A DNA stretch of 41,419 nt from Acidobacteriota bacterium (lineage in GTDB: Bacteria; Acidobacteriota; Terriglobia; Bryobacterales; Bryobacteraceae): NCBI GenBank assembly GCA_003223115.1, contig QHXW01000362.1, positions 1 through 41,419 of the forward strand. The letters run 5' to 3'. Shown here piece by piece: positions 25,068-34,061 of this stretch. Position 1 is the first letter of the stretch, and each line of letters starts with the position of its first letter. A program made the translations under genes and the position numbers. The notes beneath the pieces were generated by a model. The model did no database searches. It was not told the origin of the DNA and saw nothing but the letters and a program-made list of their open reading frames with translations.

Positions 25068-25872
25068 TAATGCCAATAAACTTTCGGAGTGGAAGCTTAT
25101 AACCGGATGTACAGCTTTGTGGCTCTGAGCGAGAATTCCGAGAAGTGGGCAATTGGCGGAGACTTGAGCGTTTTTGCCCGGGATTGTGTCCGCGCCAGGA
25201 TCCATTTTCTTGCGCGACGCCCTGAGCGGGAGATCTTCTGGAGCGCCCGGTCTCTGAGAGAGCACCCGACGATCCCTGGCGGGAACGTCTCTGGCGGCAG
25301 AAACCTCTGTTCGACCGGTTCTTTGTTTCCAACGACTTGCACCGAGGTTTCTGGTGAGTTGTCGCGACCAGAATCCGAGGCTAGTAGGCGAAGTGTTGAT
25401 GGGCGTAACCATCGATTTCACAGGGTCTTGTGGCGATCTGGCCCTGGGGCGCCGCGTCGTCTGAGCGGCAGGGCATCCCGCGCGCAGCGGGTTCGCGCAT
25501 CCCATCTATCAGCGGGTGGTGATCGCGTCCTTGCATAGGGAAAGACCCAAACCGGGAACCGCGGCACTTTCAGTTGGTGCCGGCGATGGATGCCAAAAGC
25601 GTGCCGGAGTGCCGGTGAACATCGGCGGTGACTCACTTCCGAAGCCTTCAGCCTTGGCGAGTGCCACAGCCCCGATCACAGAAACTCAATGAAACGGGGG
25701 TACTTTACAGATTCCTGCTGATTGACCTGCCAATCTTTGCTCCGCGCGGAGCGGAACTCCAATGAATGGATCGGACCGGTCAATCGGCTTGTCTTCAATC
25801 GCTTCGCTTACTATAATTTTTCGGTGAAGTCACGATTGGCCGATCAACGGTAGAGAGCCAGCTTTGTAAAGG
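25068..25872. other. Gene-poor stretch of about 800 bases
   Basis: No open frame here looks like a conserved protein; the long frames on both strands (for example 25089-25538 and 25047-25505) are Arg/Ser/Pro-rich and mutually overlapping, as expected by chance in G+C-rich DNA. It holds a 14-base palindrome GCTCCGCGCGGAGC (25739-25752) and one short protein-like fragment on the plus strand (25226-25357, listed separately). It may be a decayed gene. Confidence 0.5.
25226..25357 (+). pseudogene. Protein-like fragment, C-terminal remnant of unknown gene
   Basis: Between TGA 25223-25225 and TGA 25355-25357 the frame reads GDLLERPVSERAPDDPW and then RLWRQKPLFDRFFVSNDLHR, rich in Trp, Phe and charged residues and unlike random translation of this DNA. 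There is no start codon with a ribosome site. I cannot name the family. It is offered as a possible remnant of a deleted gene. Confidence 0.25.
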
Positions 25873-26154
25873 TCACGAGCATGCGGCGAATACTCTCAAA
25901 ATGTCGGGCGCGGAGAGGCCATCCAGTGTTTCCCGAAGCTGGCTCAATTTGCTCTCTAACCGGCGACGCTCACCAGGATCCTCAACTTTGTGAGTCAGTT
26001 TCTGAGCCTCGGTGTAGGCTTTCGCCGCCGTGACTGGCGCTGTCAGCGCAACGCGAAATCCGAGATTCAATTCCTCATCGATCAGGTTCACCAGCTCTTG
26101 ATCCGTCTTTGCGCGGAGCTCCGCGAGTTTAGAATATATTGAGACGCTGCTCAT
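25873..26154 (-). CDS. Small helical hypothetical protein
   Basis: A 93-residue protein from ATG 26154, which has GGAGGG four bases upstream (a strong ribosome site), so the longer frame to 26187 is rejected. The sequence SSVSIYSKLAELRAKTDQEL, then EELNLGFRVAL and EDPGERRRLESKLSQLRETLDGL is predicted to be all helical, with a heptad-like C-terminal half. No catalytic motif, signal or membrane segment is seen. From memory, similar short proteins recur in acidobacterial genomes. Function unknown. Confidence 0.7.
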   Translation of the reverse strand: MSSVSIYSKLAELRAKTDQELVNLIDEELNLGFRVALTAPVTAAKAYTEAQKLTHKVEDPGERRRLESKLSQLRETLDGLSAPDILRVFAACS

Positions 26155-26274
26155 CGAACCCTCCGTGAAAATAGCCGCTACGCTCATTAAGTTAGACGAT
26201 TGAACCCGGCAGTTTGGTTCAGCCGATCAAGAAAAATTATTTGGCCCTGTTTTGAACGACTCGCCGGTCCTCCA

Positions 26275-28713
26275 TCATTCATAGCGCAGCGCAATTGCCG
26301 GTTTGATGCGGACAGCGCGTAAGGACGGCACGAGCGATGCGATCAGCGCGACGAGTGCCAGTATTACGGCGGCGATCAGGAATACGACCGGATCGGTCGG
26401 TCTCACATCATAGAGCAGAGTGGTCATGAGTCGCGTCAGCGCCAGCGAACCCGCGATCCCGATGGCAAGGCCGATCCCGGCGAGTTTCAAGCCATTCCCC
26501 AGGACCATTCGCATCACGTCGCGCACGCCGGCGCCGAGCGCCACACGGATGCCGAACTCGCGCGTGCGTTGGGTAACCGTGTACGCCAGGACGCCATAGA
26601 GACCCACAGCCGCAAGCGTCAATGCCAGACTGCCAAAAACCAGGCACAGGATCATGGCCGCGCGCCGGCTCACCACCGAAGATGAAACCCGTTCCGGCAT
26701 GCTTTTGATGTCGGCCAGCGGCAGCTCGCCATCGACCTCGAGGATTTGCCGCCGGATGGTGGACGCCAGTTGCGGAAGATTCCGATCCGTCCTCACCACC
26801 AGATGCATGGTCCTGGGAACATACTGCTTGTAATAAAAGTAAATCTGTCCTACGGGATTGCGCTCGGCTAGATTGTCGGTTTTCACGCTGTTAACCACTC
26901 CAACAATCGTCCAGAGCGGCTCATTATTCTCCATACCGCGCTTGATCCTGCCGCCGATCGCGTCGCCTTTGGGCCAATACTTCCGCGACATGAACTGGTC
27001 GATCACCGCAACCTTCTGCGCCTCTGCCGTATCGCTCTCAGCAAAGATCCGCCCGCGCAGAAGAGGAATGGCCATGGCCTGGAAGTAGCCGGAATCAACC
27101 GTGTTCCATCCGGGGACCGGTGGAAGCTCGCCGGGCGAGAGTGGGTGGCCGTCGATGCTAATCGCACTCGCATTGTTATTGCCGCTGAACGGCAAATAGG
27201 TTGTGGCGCCTGCGTGCGTCACACCGGGAAGCCTACGCACCTTTTCCAGCACTGCGCCGATAAAGCTGCGGGCCCGGGCGTCATCCTTGTAACGGACGTC
27301 GGGCAGGGAAAGCTGTGCCGACCATACGTTCTGCGGCTTGAAGCCGGGATTGACGGACAGCAGCCTTGCGAAGCTCAGCGTCAACAGTCCCGAGCCGATC
27401 AGCAGTACGAAGGCGAGCGACACCTGGCAAACCACCAGAGCTGAACGGGTCCACACTGCCCGGCGCTCAGTGGTGCCGGTCCGCCCGGAGCCGCGAAACA
27501 CCTCGTTCAAGTCGCGGCGGTAGAGATGGAATACAGGGATGCTTCCGAAAATCAGTCCTGTAGGAACGGTAACCAGAGCGCTGAAAGCCAGAACCGCGCC
27601 ATCCATCTGAATCGTTTCGCCGCGAGGCAATTCTTTGGCGCCCAGATACGCGAGCACAAGAATGCCGCCGAAGCCTGCCATGACGCCAAGCGCTCCGCCA
27701 AGTATCGCCAGCGTAATGCTTTCGGTCAGCAACTGGCGGCCCAACCGCCAGCGCCCTGCGCCCAGGCTGAAACGGATGGCCATTTCCTTCATCCGGATAT
27801 TCGCACGGACCAGCATCAGGTTGGCGATGTTGACGCAACCAATGAGCAGCACGAAGGCGACAGCGGCCTGCAGCAGATAGAGCGTGGGACGGATGGTCTT
27901 CACCATTTCATCCTTCAGAGCCAGCACTTTTGTGCCGAAACGGGCATCAATGAGGAGTTGGCGGTACTGCGGGAATCGATCGACGTTCTGTTTGTTGAGT
28001 GCATCGATACGACGTTGCGCGTACTCGACCGTCACACCCTGCTTCAGCCGCGCGATCATTCCCCAACTGTTGCTGTGCCGCGCATCATCGGCGGTTTGCT
28101 TCGGCTCGAAGGCAAATGGAACCCAGATCTTAGTGTCGCGATCCAGGCCTCGTCCGAATTTTTCTGGCAACACTCCGACGATCCGATATGGCACGCCGCT
28201 GAGCCTGATATCTTTACCCAGAACGTTCCGGTCCGCGGCGAACATTTCCTTCCACAACCCGTAACTCAGGATGGCAAACTTGTCTGTGCCGAATACCGCG
28301 TCATCTTCTGTGAAAGCCCGCCCCAGCATCGGCGCCGACCGCAGAACGCGGAAATAGGAGGGCGTAACGTATGCTCCATCGATACGCTGCGGCGAGCCTT
28401 CGGCACCTACATCATAGCCGCGATGCCCCTCGAGATCGACGGAATCGAAAACACCGCTCATTTGCTTGCGGTCCAGATAGTCCGGCACACCATTTGCTCC
28501 GTATTCAGTGACGCCCACGCCGGGGTAGATGTTGTACATCGTGACCAGGCGCTCTGGTTCCGCGAAGGGAAGCGGCTGGAGCACTACCGCATTGAGCACT
28601 GTGAAGATTGCGGTATTCGCGCCGATGCACAACGCCAGAGTGACTAGCGCGGTCAGAGTGAACGCCTTCTCTTTCCAGAGCAGTCGGAGTCCGAATCTCA
28701 GATCTTGGAACAC
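26275..28713 (-). CDS. ABC transporter permease, acidobacterial duplicated orphan permease (ADOP) family
   Basis: An 812-residue intact protein. It has two repeats of the MacB type: N-terminal membrane helix (FTLTALVTLALCIGANTAIF) plus a MacB-like periplasmic core (about 50-240), an FtsX helix bundle (about 290-410, with VNIANLMLVRA and the coupling segment IRFSLGAGRWRLGRQLL), a second helix and periplasmic core (about 430-640), and a final FtsX bundle (about 690-805, with EFGIRVALGAGVRDVMRM). ADOP proteins carry this duplicated layout and are typically encoded without an ATPase, as here. They are proposed to act in efflux or lipoprotein/outer-membrane export. A decayed relative lies divergently at 29076-31332. 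Confidence 0.93.
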   Translation of the reverse strand: MFQDLRFGLRLLWKEKAFTLTALVTLALCIGANTAIFTVLNAVVLQPLPFAEPERLVTMYNIYPGVGVTEYGANGVPDYLDRKQMSGVFDSVDLEGHRGYDVGAEGSPQRIDGAYVTPSYFRVLRSAPMLGRAFTEDDAVFGTDKFAILSYGLWKEMFAADRNVLGKDIRLSGVPYRIVGVLPEKFGRGLDRDTKIWVPFAFEPKQTADDARHSNSWGMIARLKQGVTVEYAQRRIDALNKQNVDRFPQYRQLLIDARFGTKVLALKDEMVKTIRPTLYLLQAAVAFVLLIGCVNIANLMLVRANIRMKEMAIRFSLGAGRWRLGRQLLTESITLAILGGALGVMAGFGGILVLAYLGAKELPRGETIQMDGAVLAFSALVTVPTGLIFGSIPVFHLYRRDLNEVFRGSGRTGTTERRAVWTRSALVVCQVSLAFVLLIGSGLLTLSFARLLSVNPGFKPQNVWSAQLSLPDVRYKDDARARSFIGAVLEKVRRLPGVTHAGATTYLPFSGNNNASAISIDGHPLSPGELPPVPGWNTVDSGYFQAMAIPLLRGRIFAESDTAEAQKVAVIDQFMSRKYWPKGDAIGGRIKRGMENNEPLWTIVGVVNSVKTDNLAERNPVGQIYFYYKQYVPRTMHLVVRTDRNLPQLASTIRRQILEVDGELPLADIKSMPERVSSSVVSRRAAMILCLVFGSLALTLAAVGLYGVLAYTVTQRTREFGIRVALGAGVRDVMRMVLGNGLKLAGIGLAIGIAGSLALTRLMTTLLYDVRPTDPVVFLIAAVILALVALIASLVPSLRAVRIKPAIALRYE

Positions 28714-29075
28714 TACGCCTCCATATGCACTTCTGGGAGCGCCTCTCTAATCAATACGCATGAGACGGGCTCCCGTTCGCAAAATATATGATCCTAAATC
28801 CGGCAGTTCGGCCTTCGCCGCATTCTGATACGCTTTTGCCGACTACGAGTTCCAACTGCTGCGCAGATCACCTTCTGGGTGACAACCGATTTTTCTGCAA
28901 TGAGTTGCGGCGACAAGTAGATGGCGGAATCCGGCGGCCCCAACTGCCAGATTTAGGATGATTGGCAACCAGCGATGGAACGAATCTCCGGGGTTTCACG
29001 TAGTTCCATGCAATGCGGCCGCGGATCCAGAACTGGGCCGCCCTGAATCAACTGCGCTCCGAATCGAGGTGAATA
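28714..29075. other. Divergent intergenic region between the two ADOP genes
   Basis: Holds no convincing gene. A GAGGTG lies about 5 bases before the GTG start (29076) of the decayed permease. The A/T-rich patch around 28776-28796 (AAAATATATGATCCTAAAT) could be part of a promoter for the minus-strand permease, but no clear -35/-10 pair can be fixed. Confidence 0.4.
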
Positions 29076-31332
29076 GTGAACAACCTGGTGCGGGAATTCC
29101 GCTATAGCCTGCGTGTGCTGATCAAGAATCCCGGTACAAGCATCGTGGCGGTGCTGGCCCTGGCTTTGGGAATCGGCGTCAACGCTTCCAGCTTCACCGC
29201 CGTCAGCGCACTGGTTCTGCATCCGCTGCCCTTTCCACCTCTGGAACGCGTTATGACGCTTTGGGAAACCATTCCGAAGGTGCGAACGGCGTGAGACGCT
29301 GTGGCCGCGGCCAACGTCTTCGATTGGAAAGAACGCAGCCGGTCGCTCGAGGATCTGGCTGCCTACCGGGCGTGGGATGTGAATCTGACCGGCGTCGACG
29401 ATCCTGAACACATTCAGGCGTGCCTGGTCTCGCCGCGTTTCTTTCCGCTTCTGGGAACCAAACCCGTGCGTGGCAGGACTTTCCTGAGCGATGAAGGCCG
29501 AGCCGGCCCGCGACGGGGTGGTGGTGAGCCAGGGCTTCTGGCAGCGCCGCTTCGCTTCGACGCCGACATGGTCGGAAAACGGATCTCGCTTGATGGCCGC
29601 AGCTACACCGTGGTCGGGGTGATGCCGAACGAGTTTGATTACCCGCTGGCCACTGAGCAATGGGCGCCGCTGGCGTTGACGCCCAGCGAAAAAAATCAGC
29701 GGGCCATCCATGACTCCAGGTCGCCGACCGTTTTGTTCTGATCCTGCTGGGCGCGGCAGCGTTTGTGCCGTTGCTCGCCTGCGCGAATGTAGCCAACCGC
29801 CAACTGGCGCGCCCAACCTCCCGGCAAAAGGAAATCGCGGTCCGGGCGTCTCTCGGGGCCAGCCGGTGGAGCATTGCGCGTCAACTGCTGGTTGAAAACA
29901 TCCTGATTGCGTTGCTGGGCGGAGCGCTGGGGCTGGCGCTGGCCAGTTGGAATCTGACGTGGACGAACTCCAGCCGTCCGCCGCAGGTGCTCCGGTGGAT
30001 GGCTCGTCTAAAAAACATGGACCTCGATCGCGGCGTGGTGATGTTCACGCTCGTGACATCGCTGGTTGCAGGCGTGCTCTGCGGTCTTCCCGCCATCATC
30101 CAGCTCCTCGGAAGAAGAGCCGCCGAAGACCTGAGTGAAACTCTCAAAGAAGGCGGGCGGGCATCCAGCACAGGGCCCGCGCGCAGCCGGTTGCGCAGCG
30201 TGCTGGTCATATCAGAAGTGGCTCTGGCGCTGGTTCTTTTGGATGGTTCAAACTTTCCAGCGCATGTTGACGCTCAATGCGGGCTTCAATCCGAAGAAAT
30301 TGATCACCATGCAAGTCACGCTACCGGCATCGAAGTACCGTGAGAACGCCCAGATTTCTGCACTCTATGACGAGGTATTGCGCGGGCTAGAGAAGTCTTC
30401 CAGAGGTGCGGGCGGCAGGCGCCGTCGGGTTCTCGGGAATGGCCAAAGGACTTCATACCGAAGGACGGCCGGAGCCTCGGCCGGGTGAGCCCCACCCCAG
30501 CATCCGGGCATAGCGAGCACTATTTCCAGGCCATGGGAATTCCGATCCTCGGGGGACGATCAATTTCGGCACAGGATGGCGCGGACTCGCCGCGAGTAGT
30601 GGTGGTCAGCGATTCGGTGACGCGTCACTATTGCCCGGCTCCGATCCAATCGGCCGGCGCATCAAGCTTGGGAACTCTCAATCGCCCTGGCTCAGGATCG
30701 TCGGCGTTTGCGGGGACACCAAGGACTGGTTTACCGGCGAGCCGCAGCCGTCCGCCGCTATTCTCTACCGCCAGGCACCCCAACTTTCGATAGTCTCCGC
30801 GTGCGTACTGCGGGTGATCCGCCGGAGGCCGCTAACTAAACTAACGGCGCTCGGGCCAAAGTCCGTGATGTGGATCGAAACCAGCCGGTGTTCGACATCA
30901 AGAGCATGGAACAAGTCATTGCCGAACAGACTTCGGGCGTGCGGGTCTCAGCCAACACCATGAGCATGTATGCCGTCATCGGCCTGCTGCTGGCAGCCAC
31001 GGGAATCTATGCGGTAATTTCCTATTCCGTGGCGCAGCGCACTCACGAAATCGGTGTGCGTGTAGCGTTGGGGGCCGGGCGGCGTGAGATCCTCCGGATG
31101 GTCGTGGGGCAGGCGTTCCGCGTGGCGGTACTGGGCCTCGGCATTGGAATTCCCGTGGCCTACATTTTGACCCGGGTCATGTCCAGCGCCCTTCTTAATG
31201 TGGTAGCGGTAGATCCGATGACATTCGCGGCCCTTGCCTGCGTGCCGGGTCTATTCTGGGCTTCTGGCCGGCTATATTCCCGCGCGCCGCGCTGTAAGAG
31301 TCGACCCTGTGGTGGCGCTCCGTCACGAATGA
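29076..31332 (+). pseudogene. ADOP-family permease, heavily decayed
   Basis: The gene starts with GTG 29076 (NLVREFRYSLRVLIKNPG) and its true C terminus [20 protein letters not shown] ends at TGA 31330-31332, so both ends are recognisable. Between them: an in-frame TGA at 29292-29294 (coding resumes in the same frame with AAANVFDWKERSRSLEDL); a pair of compensating shifts around 29505-29565 (RDGVVVSQGFWQRRFAS lies in another frame); a junction near 29715 where about 70 codons are missing compared with the intact relative; a shift with small deletion near 30245; and further shifts near 30395, 30515, 30635, 30850 and 31250. The last FtsX bundle (RTHEIGVRVALGAGRREILRMV) is well preserved. No product is expected. 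Confidence 0.9.
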
Positions 31333-31359
31333 CCGAAGTTGACCGAAGTTGACCGAAGT
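31330..31359 (+). repeat. Tandem repeat TGACCGAAGT x3
   Basis: Three perfect copies of the 10-mer TGACCGAAGT follow each other; the first begins with the TGA stop of the decayed ADOP gene. The 10-base period would put the copies on one face of the helix. It could be slippage or a direct-repeat binding site. Confidence 0.8.
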
Positions 31360-31506
31360 CCGGCGCCAGATCGGGTTCGGGGTGGATTTTCCTGGCTTGA
31401 GAGTTATCTTTAGTTTCGATGCCCCTACTTTCTTTGTAAATAGCGAACCGATTAACGAGCATTTAAACTCAAATTACTCAACGAATTGCTGGAAATCCGC
31501 CTTATA

Positions 31507-32859
31507 ATGAGGGCAGAAGCCGTAGGACGGACTAAACGAGTGCTGTGTCTTTATTGTGAGGCCGAGCTGAAACCCTTGCGGGGCTTTTTCGACGAGGATT
31601 TTTGTTGTCGAGAGCACCGGGAGAAATATTCCTCCTCTTTCCGCAAATCGTGGGATCAGATGCCAGCTCATCAGTACGCGGTCCCGGAGATCGCAGTCGT
31701 CGATGGCGAGAATGCACCCATTGCTCTCCGATGGGCAGGTTCCATGTCGAAAGGTGAGGCGAGGCCTCCGCGCGTCGAGTCCGACGATTCGGGCCCGTTC
31801 GTCCGGGTCTTTCAGTTGGTCAGCACCGCTGCGGGCGAGACGGAACTGAACGCGACTTGCGTGGCGGAATTCACGCCGGTGAATCTTGGAGCATTGGACA
31901 ACATTCGCGGCAGCGTGCATAGCGCCGGGCGAATTGAATCGTCGGCTCTCATCCAGCTTCCGCAGGCTTCGGGCTTGCCCGCCGCGGAACTGATCGCCGA
32001 ATCAGGATTGATTTTCCAGATTGAGCTGCCGGACATGCCCGCCGCACCGCGTTGGACGGGACTGCCGCTCGCGCATTTCGCACCGGCCTCGCAAGCGGCT
32101 CAACGCGCTGAAATTGAGTTGAGCACGCCAAGCCCATCCGCGGATGCTCAGCCTCAGGCGGAAAGCGCATGCGCCGAAACCGGATCGTTGATTCCGGCGC
32201 AGGCCACCAACCGCGCCTTCGAGCCCAGGCTTCAGCTGGGTTTGCCGGTATTAGCCGAAGCTTCCCATGGCGCCGCACTGCCGCTGGCGGATGGGTGCGA
32301 ACTGTCCTTGTATTGTCATTCGCTAAAAAGTCATCCGGCAGCCGTTTTGCAGTTGGCGCCGGTGTTCCCCATCGAGCTGCCCGGTTTCGCTGCAGCGCAA
32401 GAAGCTCTGGAGATCGAGTCCGAAGATCAGGCAGGCGCAGGCCAACAGATTTCTGCGGAGGAGCGGCAGGATGAACTGCTTATTGCCGGCGATCTTTCAC
32501 CACAAGCGGCAGCTGTTCATCACGAGGCTATTCCCGAAATCGCGCCGCCCATGGCCTACTATTCGTCCGCCGTGGGGGCAACGTCCTTGCGTTCATCGGA
32601 AGAATCGGGTGAGACAACGGCCGCTTTGATCGCGCAACCTTCCGCGCTCGAACTGCCAGGCTTTGCCTCGATTCTGGAACCGGTGGCGCCCGCGCCTGCC
32701 GCGCAAATGGCTACCGGCGCTCCGCTCGAACCCGCTCCCCCGGATGCTGCTGTGCCAGGTGCGGATCAGGACGCCGGCAAGCCGCTACGTCTGACCTTCG
32801 GAAGTCTGGTACGAATCAAGAACTGGCGGCTGCGCATCACCTTCGCCCGCTCGGCTTAA
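31507..32859 (+). CDS. Hypothetical protein: N-terminal zinc finger, long low-complexity region
   Basis: About 450 residues from ATG 31507 (TTG 31486 and GTG 31540 are alternatives). Residues 14-37 form a treble-clef-like zinc site C14-x2-C17...C33-C34-x2-H37 (VLCLYCEAELKP, then DFCCREHREKY). The rest is Ala/Pro/Glu-rich and probably disordered, with a recurring short motif: FQIELPDMPAA, VFPIELPGFAAAQ and ALELPGFAS. The C-terminal 30 residues (LTFGSLVRIKNWRLRITFARS) turn basic. TATAAT (31503-31508) overlaps the ATG, so if it is a -10 element the protein would start later, at GTG 31540. No signal peptide. It may be a scaffold or adaptor; I do not recognise a named family. Its stop abuts that of the convergent GT4 gene with no bases between. 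Confidence 0.7.
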   Translation: MRAEAVGRTKRVLCLYCEAELKPLRGFFDEDFCCREHREKYSSSFRKSWDQMPAHQYAVPEIAVVDGENAPIALRWAGSMSKGEARPPRVESDDSGPFVRVFQLVSTAAGETELNATCVAEFTPVNLGALDNIRGSVHSAGRIESSALIQLPQASGLPAAELIAESGLIFQIELPDMPAAPRWTGLPLAHFAPASQAAQRAEIELSTPSPSADAQPQAESACAETGSLIPAQATNRAFEPRLQLGLPVLAEASHGAALPLADGCELSLYCHSLKSHPAAVLQLAPVFPIELPGFAAAQEALEIESEDQAGAGQQISAEERQDELLIAGDLSPQAAAVHHEAIPEIAPPMAYYSSAVGATSLRSSEESGETTAALIAQPSALELPGFASILEPVAPAPAAQMATGAPLEPAPPDAAVPGADQDAGKPLRLTFGSLVRIKNWRLRITFARSA

Positions 32860-34059
32860 TCACATCTTAATTCTTACCCCATTCTTACCCGGCCTTTGAT
32901 TCTTGTTCACAATGGAGACTTCGTCCCCAGGCGACGATCTCGATGGGCGCGCCGCTTCGAGCAATACATCCAGCGTCAATCGCGCCGTGGTAGTCCATGA
33001 AAATAAAGCCGCGCGCTCGGGGCCTGCCGCGGTAAGCTTCGTACGCAAAGCCTCGTCTGATGTGATGCGCACAAGCGCTTCGAGCATCTCGGCGTCACTC
33101 GACGGGTCAAACAGCAGAGCTGCCTCGCCTGCCATGCTGGCCAGAGGCTCAATCTCCGTGCAGGCTGTGGGCACACCCGCCGCCAGGGCTTCGAGCACCG
33201 GCAAGCCGAAACCCTCAAAATTCGATGGATAGACGAACGCCCACGCGCGCTCGAACAACGTGAACAACTTGTCGCGGTCAATCCAGCCGGTGAATTCCAC
33301 GGCTTCCGCCAGCCCCAGCGCGACCCGAAGCTGCTCTAGCTTTTCGGTGTCAAATCCGCGAACACCCGTGATTACCAACCGGTATTCGGGCCGCGTGCGC
33401 CGGAACTCCGTAAATACTCGCAGCAGCCGATCCAGATTCTTGTGCGGATGTAGAGTGGAAGCGGTCAACAGGAACGGCTCCGGCGGGGATGCAGGGCGCG
33501 CTCGCGCAATTTCTGAAAATCTCGGCGTTACGCCCTCCGGCACCACGCGAATTTTCTCTCGCGGCAGGCGATAATAATTCTCGAGATCCGCCCGCGTGGC
33601 TTCGGAGACCGCGATCAGCAAGGTCGCCAGTTGCGCCGACCAGAACAGCAATGTGCGCCAGAACGGCAGGTCGAACCAGCGGAAATATTCCGGGTGCCGC
33701 TTGTGCTGCAAGTCATGAAACACCGTGACCTGAGGCCGGCCGCAAATCAGCGGGGCGGTAAAACCGGGATTGAGCAGCACGTCGATGTCGCGGGTCGCCA
33801 CGGATAACGGCAGTACGGTCTGTTCCCAGATGATGCGCGCCGGCCGGAATGCCGCGTTCACACGTTGGCGGACTGTGGTGAAATTCGCCTGCTTGGGCGC
33901 CAGATCAGCACCGGTCTCAAGATTTGTGAAAACGTAGTATTGATTCGTGCGGTCGATCTCTGCCAGCGCTGCCAGCAGATGACGCAGGTAGATTTCCGTT
34001 CCGCCCACGCCGCCAGGGATCAGATAAAGAGCGTTGACGCCGATGCGCAGCGGTCGCAT
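32860..34059 (-). CDS. Glycosyltransferase family 4 protein
   Basis: A 399-residue GT-B enzyme. N-terminal acceptor domain: IGVNALYLIPGGVGGTEIYLRHLL (parts GVGGTEIYL); VFHDLQHKRHPEYF and LIAVSEATRADL in the middle. C-terminal donor domain: STLHPHKNLDRLL, VEFTGWIDRDKLF and the E-x7-E element in YPSNFEGFGLPVLEALA. It fits the mannosyl/rhamnosyl-type GT4 of bacterial surface glycans. Its start lies 2 bases after the stop of the TPR membrane protein gene, so it is the last gene of the minus-strand glycan cluster. Donor and acceptor sugars are not predictable. Confidence 0.93.
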   Translation of the reverse strand: MRPLRIGVNALYLIPGGVGGTEIYLRHLLAALAEIDRTNQYYVFTNLETGADLAPKQANFTTVRQRVNAAFRPARIIWEQTVLPLSVATRDIDVLLNPGFTAPLICGRPQVTVFHDLQHKRHPEYFRWFDLPFWRTLLFWSAQLATLLIAVSEATRADLENYYRLPREKIRVVPEGVTPRFSEIARARPASPPEPFLLTASTLHPHKNLDRLLRVFTEFRRTRPEYRLVITGVRGFDTEKLEQLRVALGLAEAVEFTGWIDRDKLFTLFERAWAFVYPSNFEGFGLPVLEALAAGVPTACTEIEPLASMAGEAALLFDPSSDAEMLEALVRITSDEALRTKLTAAGPERAALFSWTTTARLTLDVLLEAARPSRSSPGDEVSIVNKNQRPGKNGVRIKM

Positions 34060-34061
34060 TA

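Noticed and set aside
25089-25538. 149-codon plus-strand frame in the gene-poor stretch
   Set aside because: No ribosome site, Arg/Ser-rich, overlaps equally long frames on the other strand, and a more protein-like fragment lies in a different frame.
25739-25752. 14-base palindrome GCTCCGCGCGGAGC as an operator
   Set aside because: No gene start is near enough, and G+C-rich DNA yields such palindromes by chance.
27526-28647. 373-codon plus-strand frame opposite the intact ADOP gene
   Set aside because: Antisense shadow of a well-conserved permease in G+C-rich DNA; no start context and a His/Gln-rich composition.
28953-29816. 287-codon minus-strand frame over the start of the decayed ADOP gene
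   Set aside because: The plus strand carries clear permease motifs in the same interval; the frame is Arg/Pro-rich and shadow-like.
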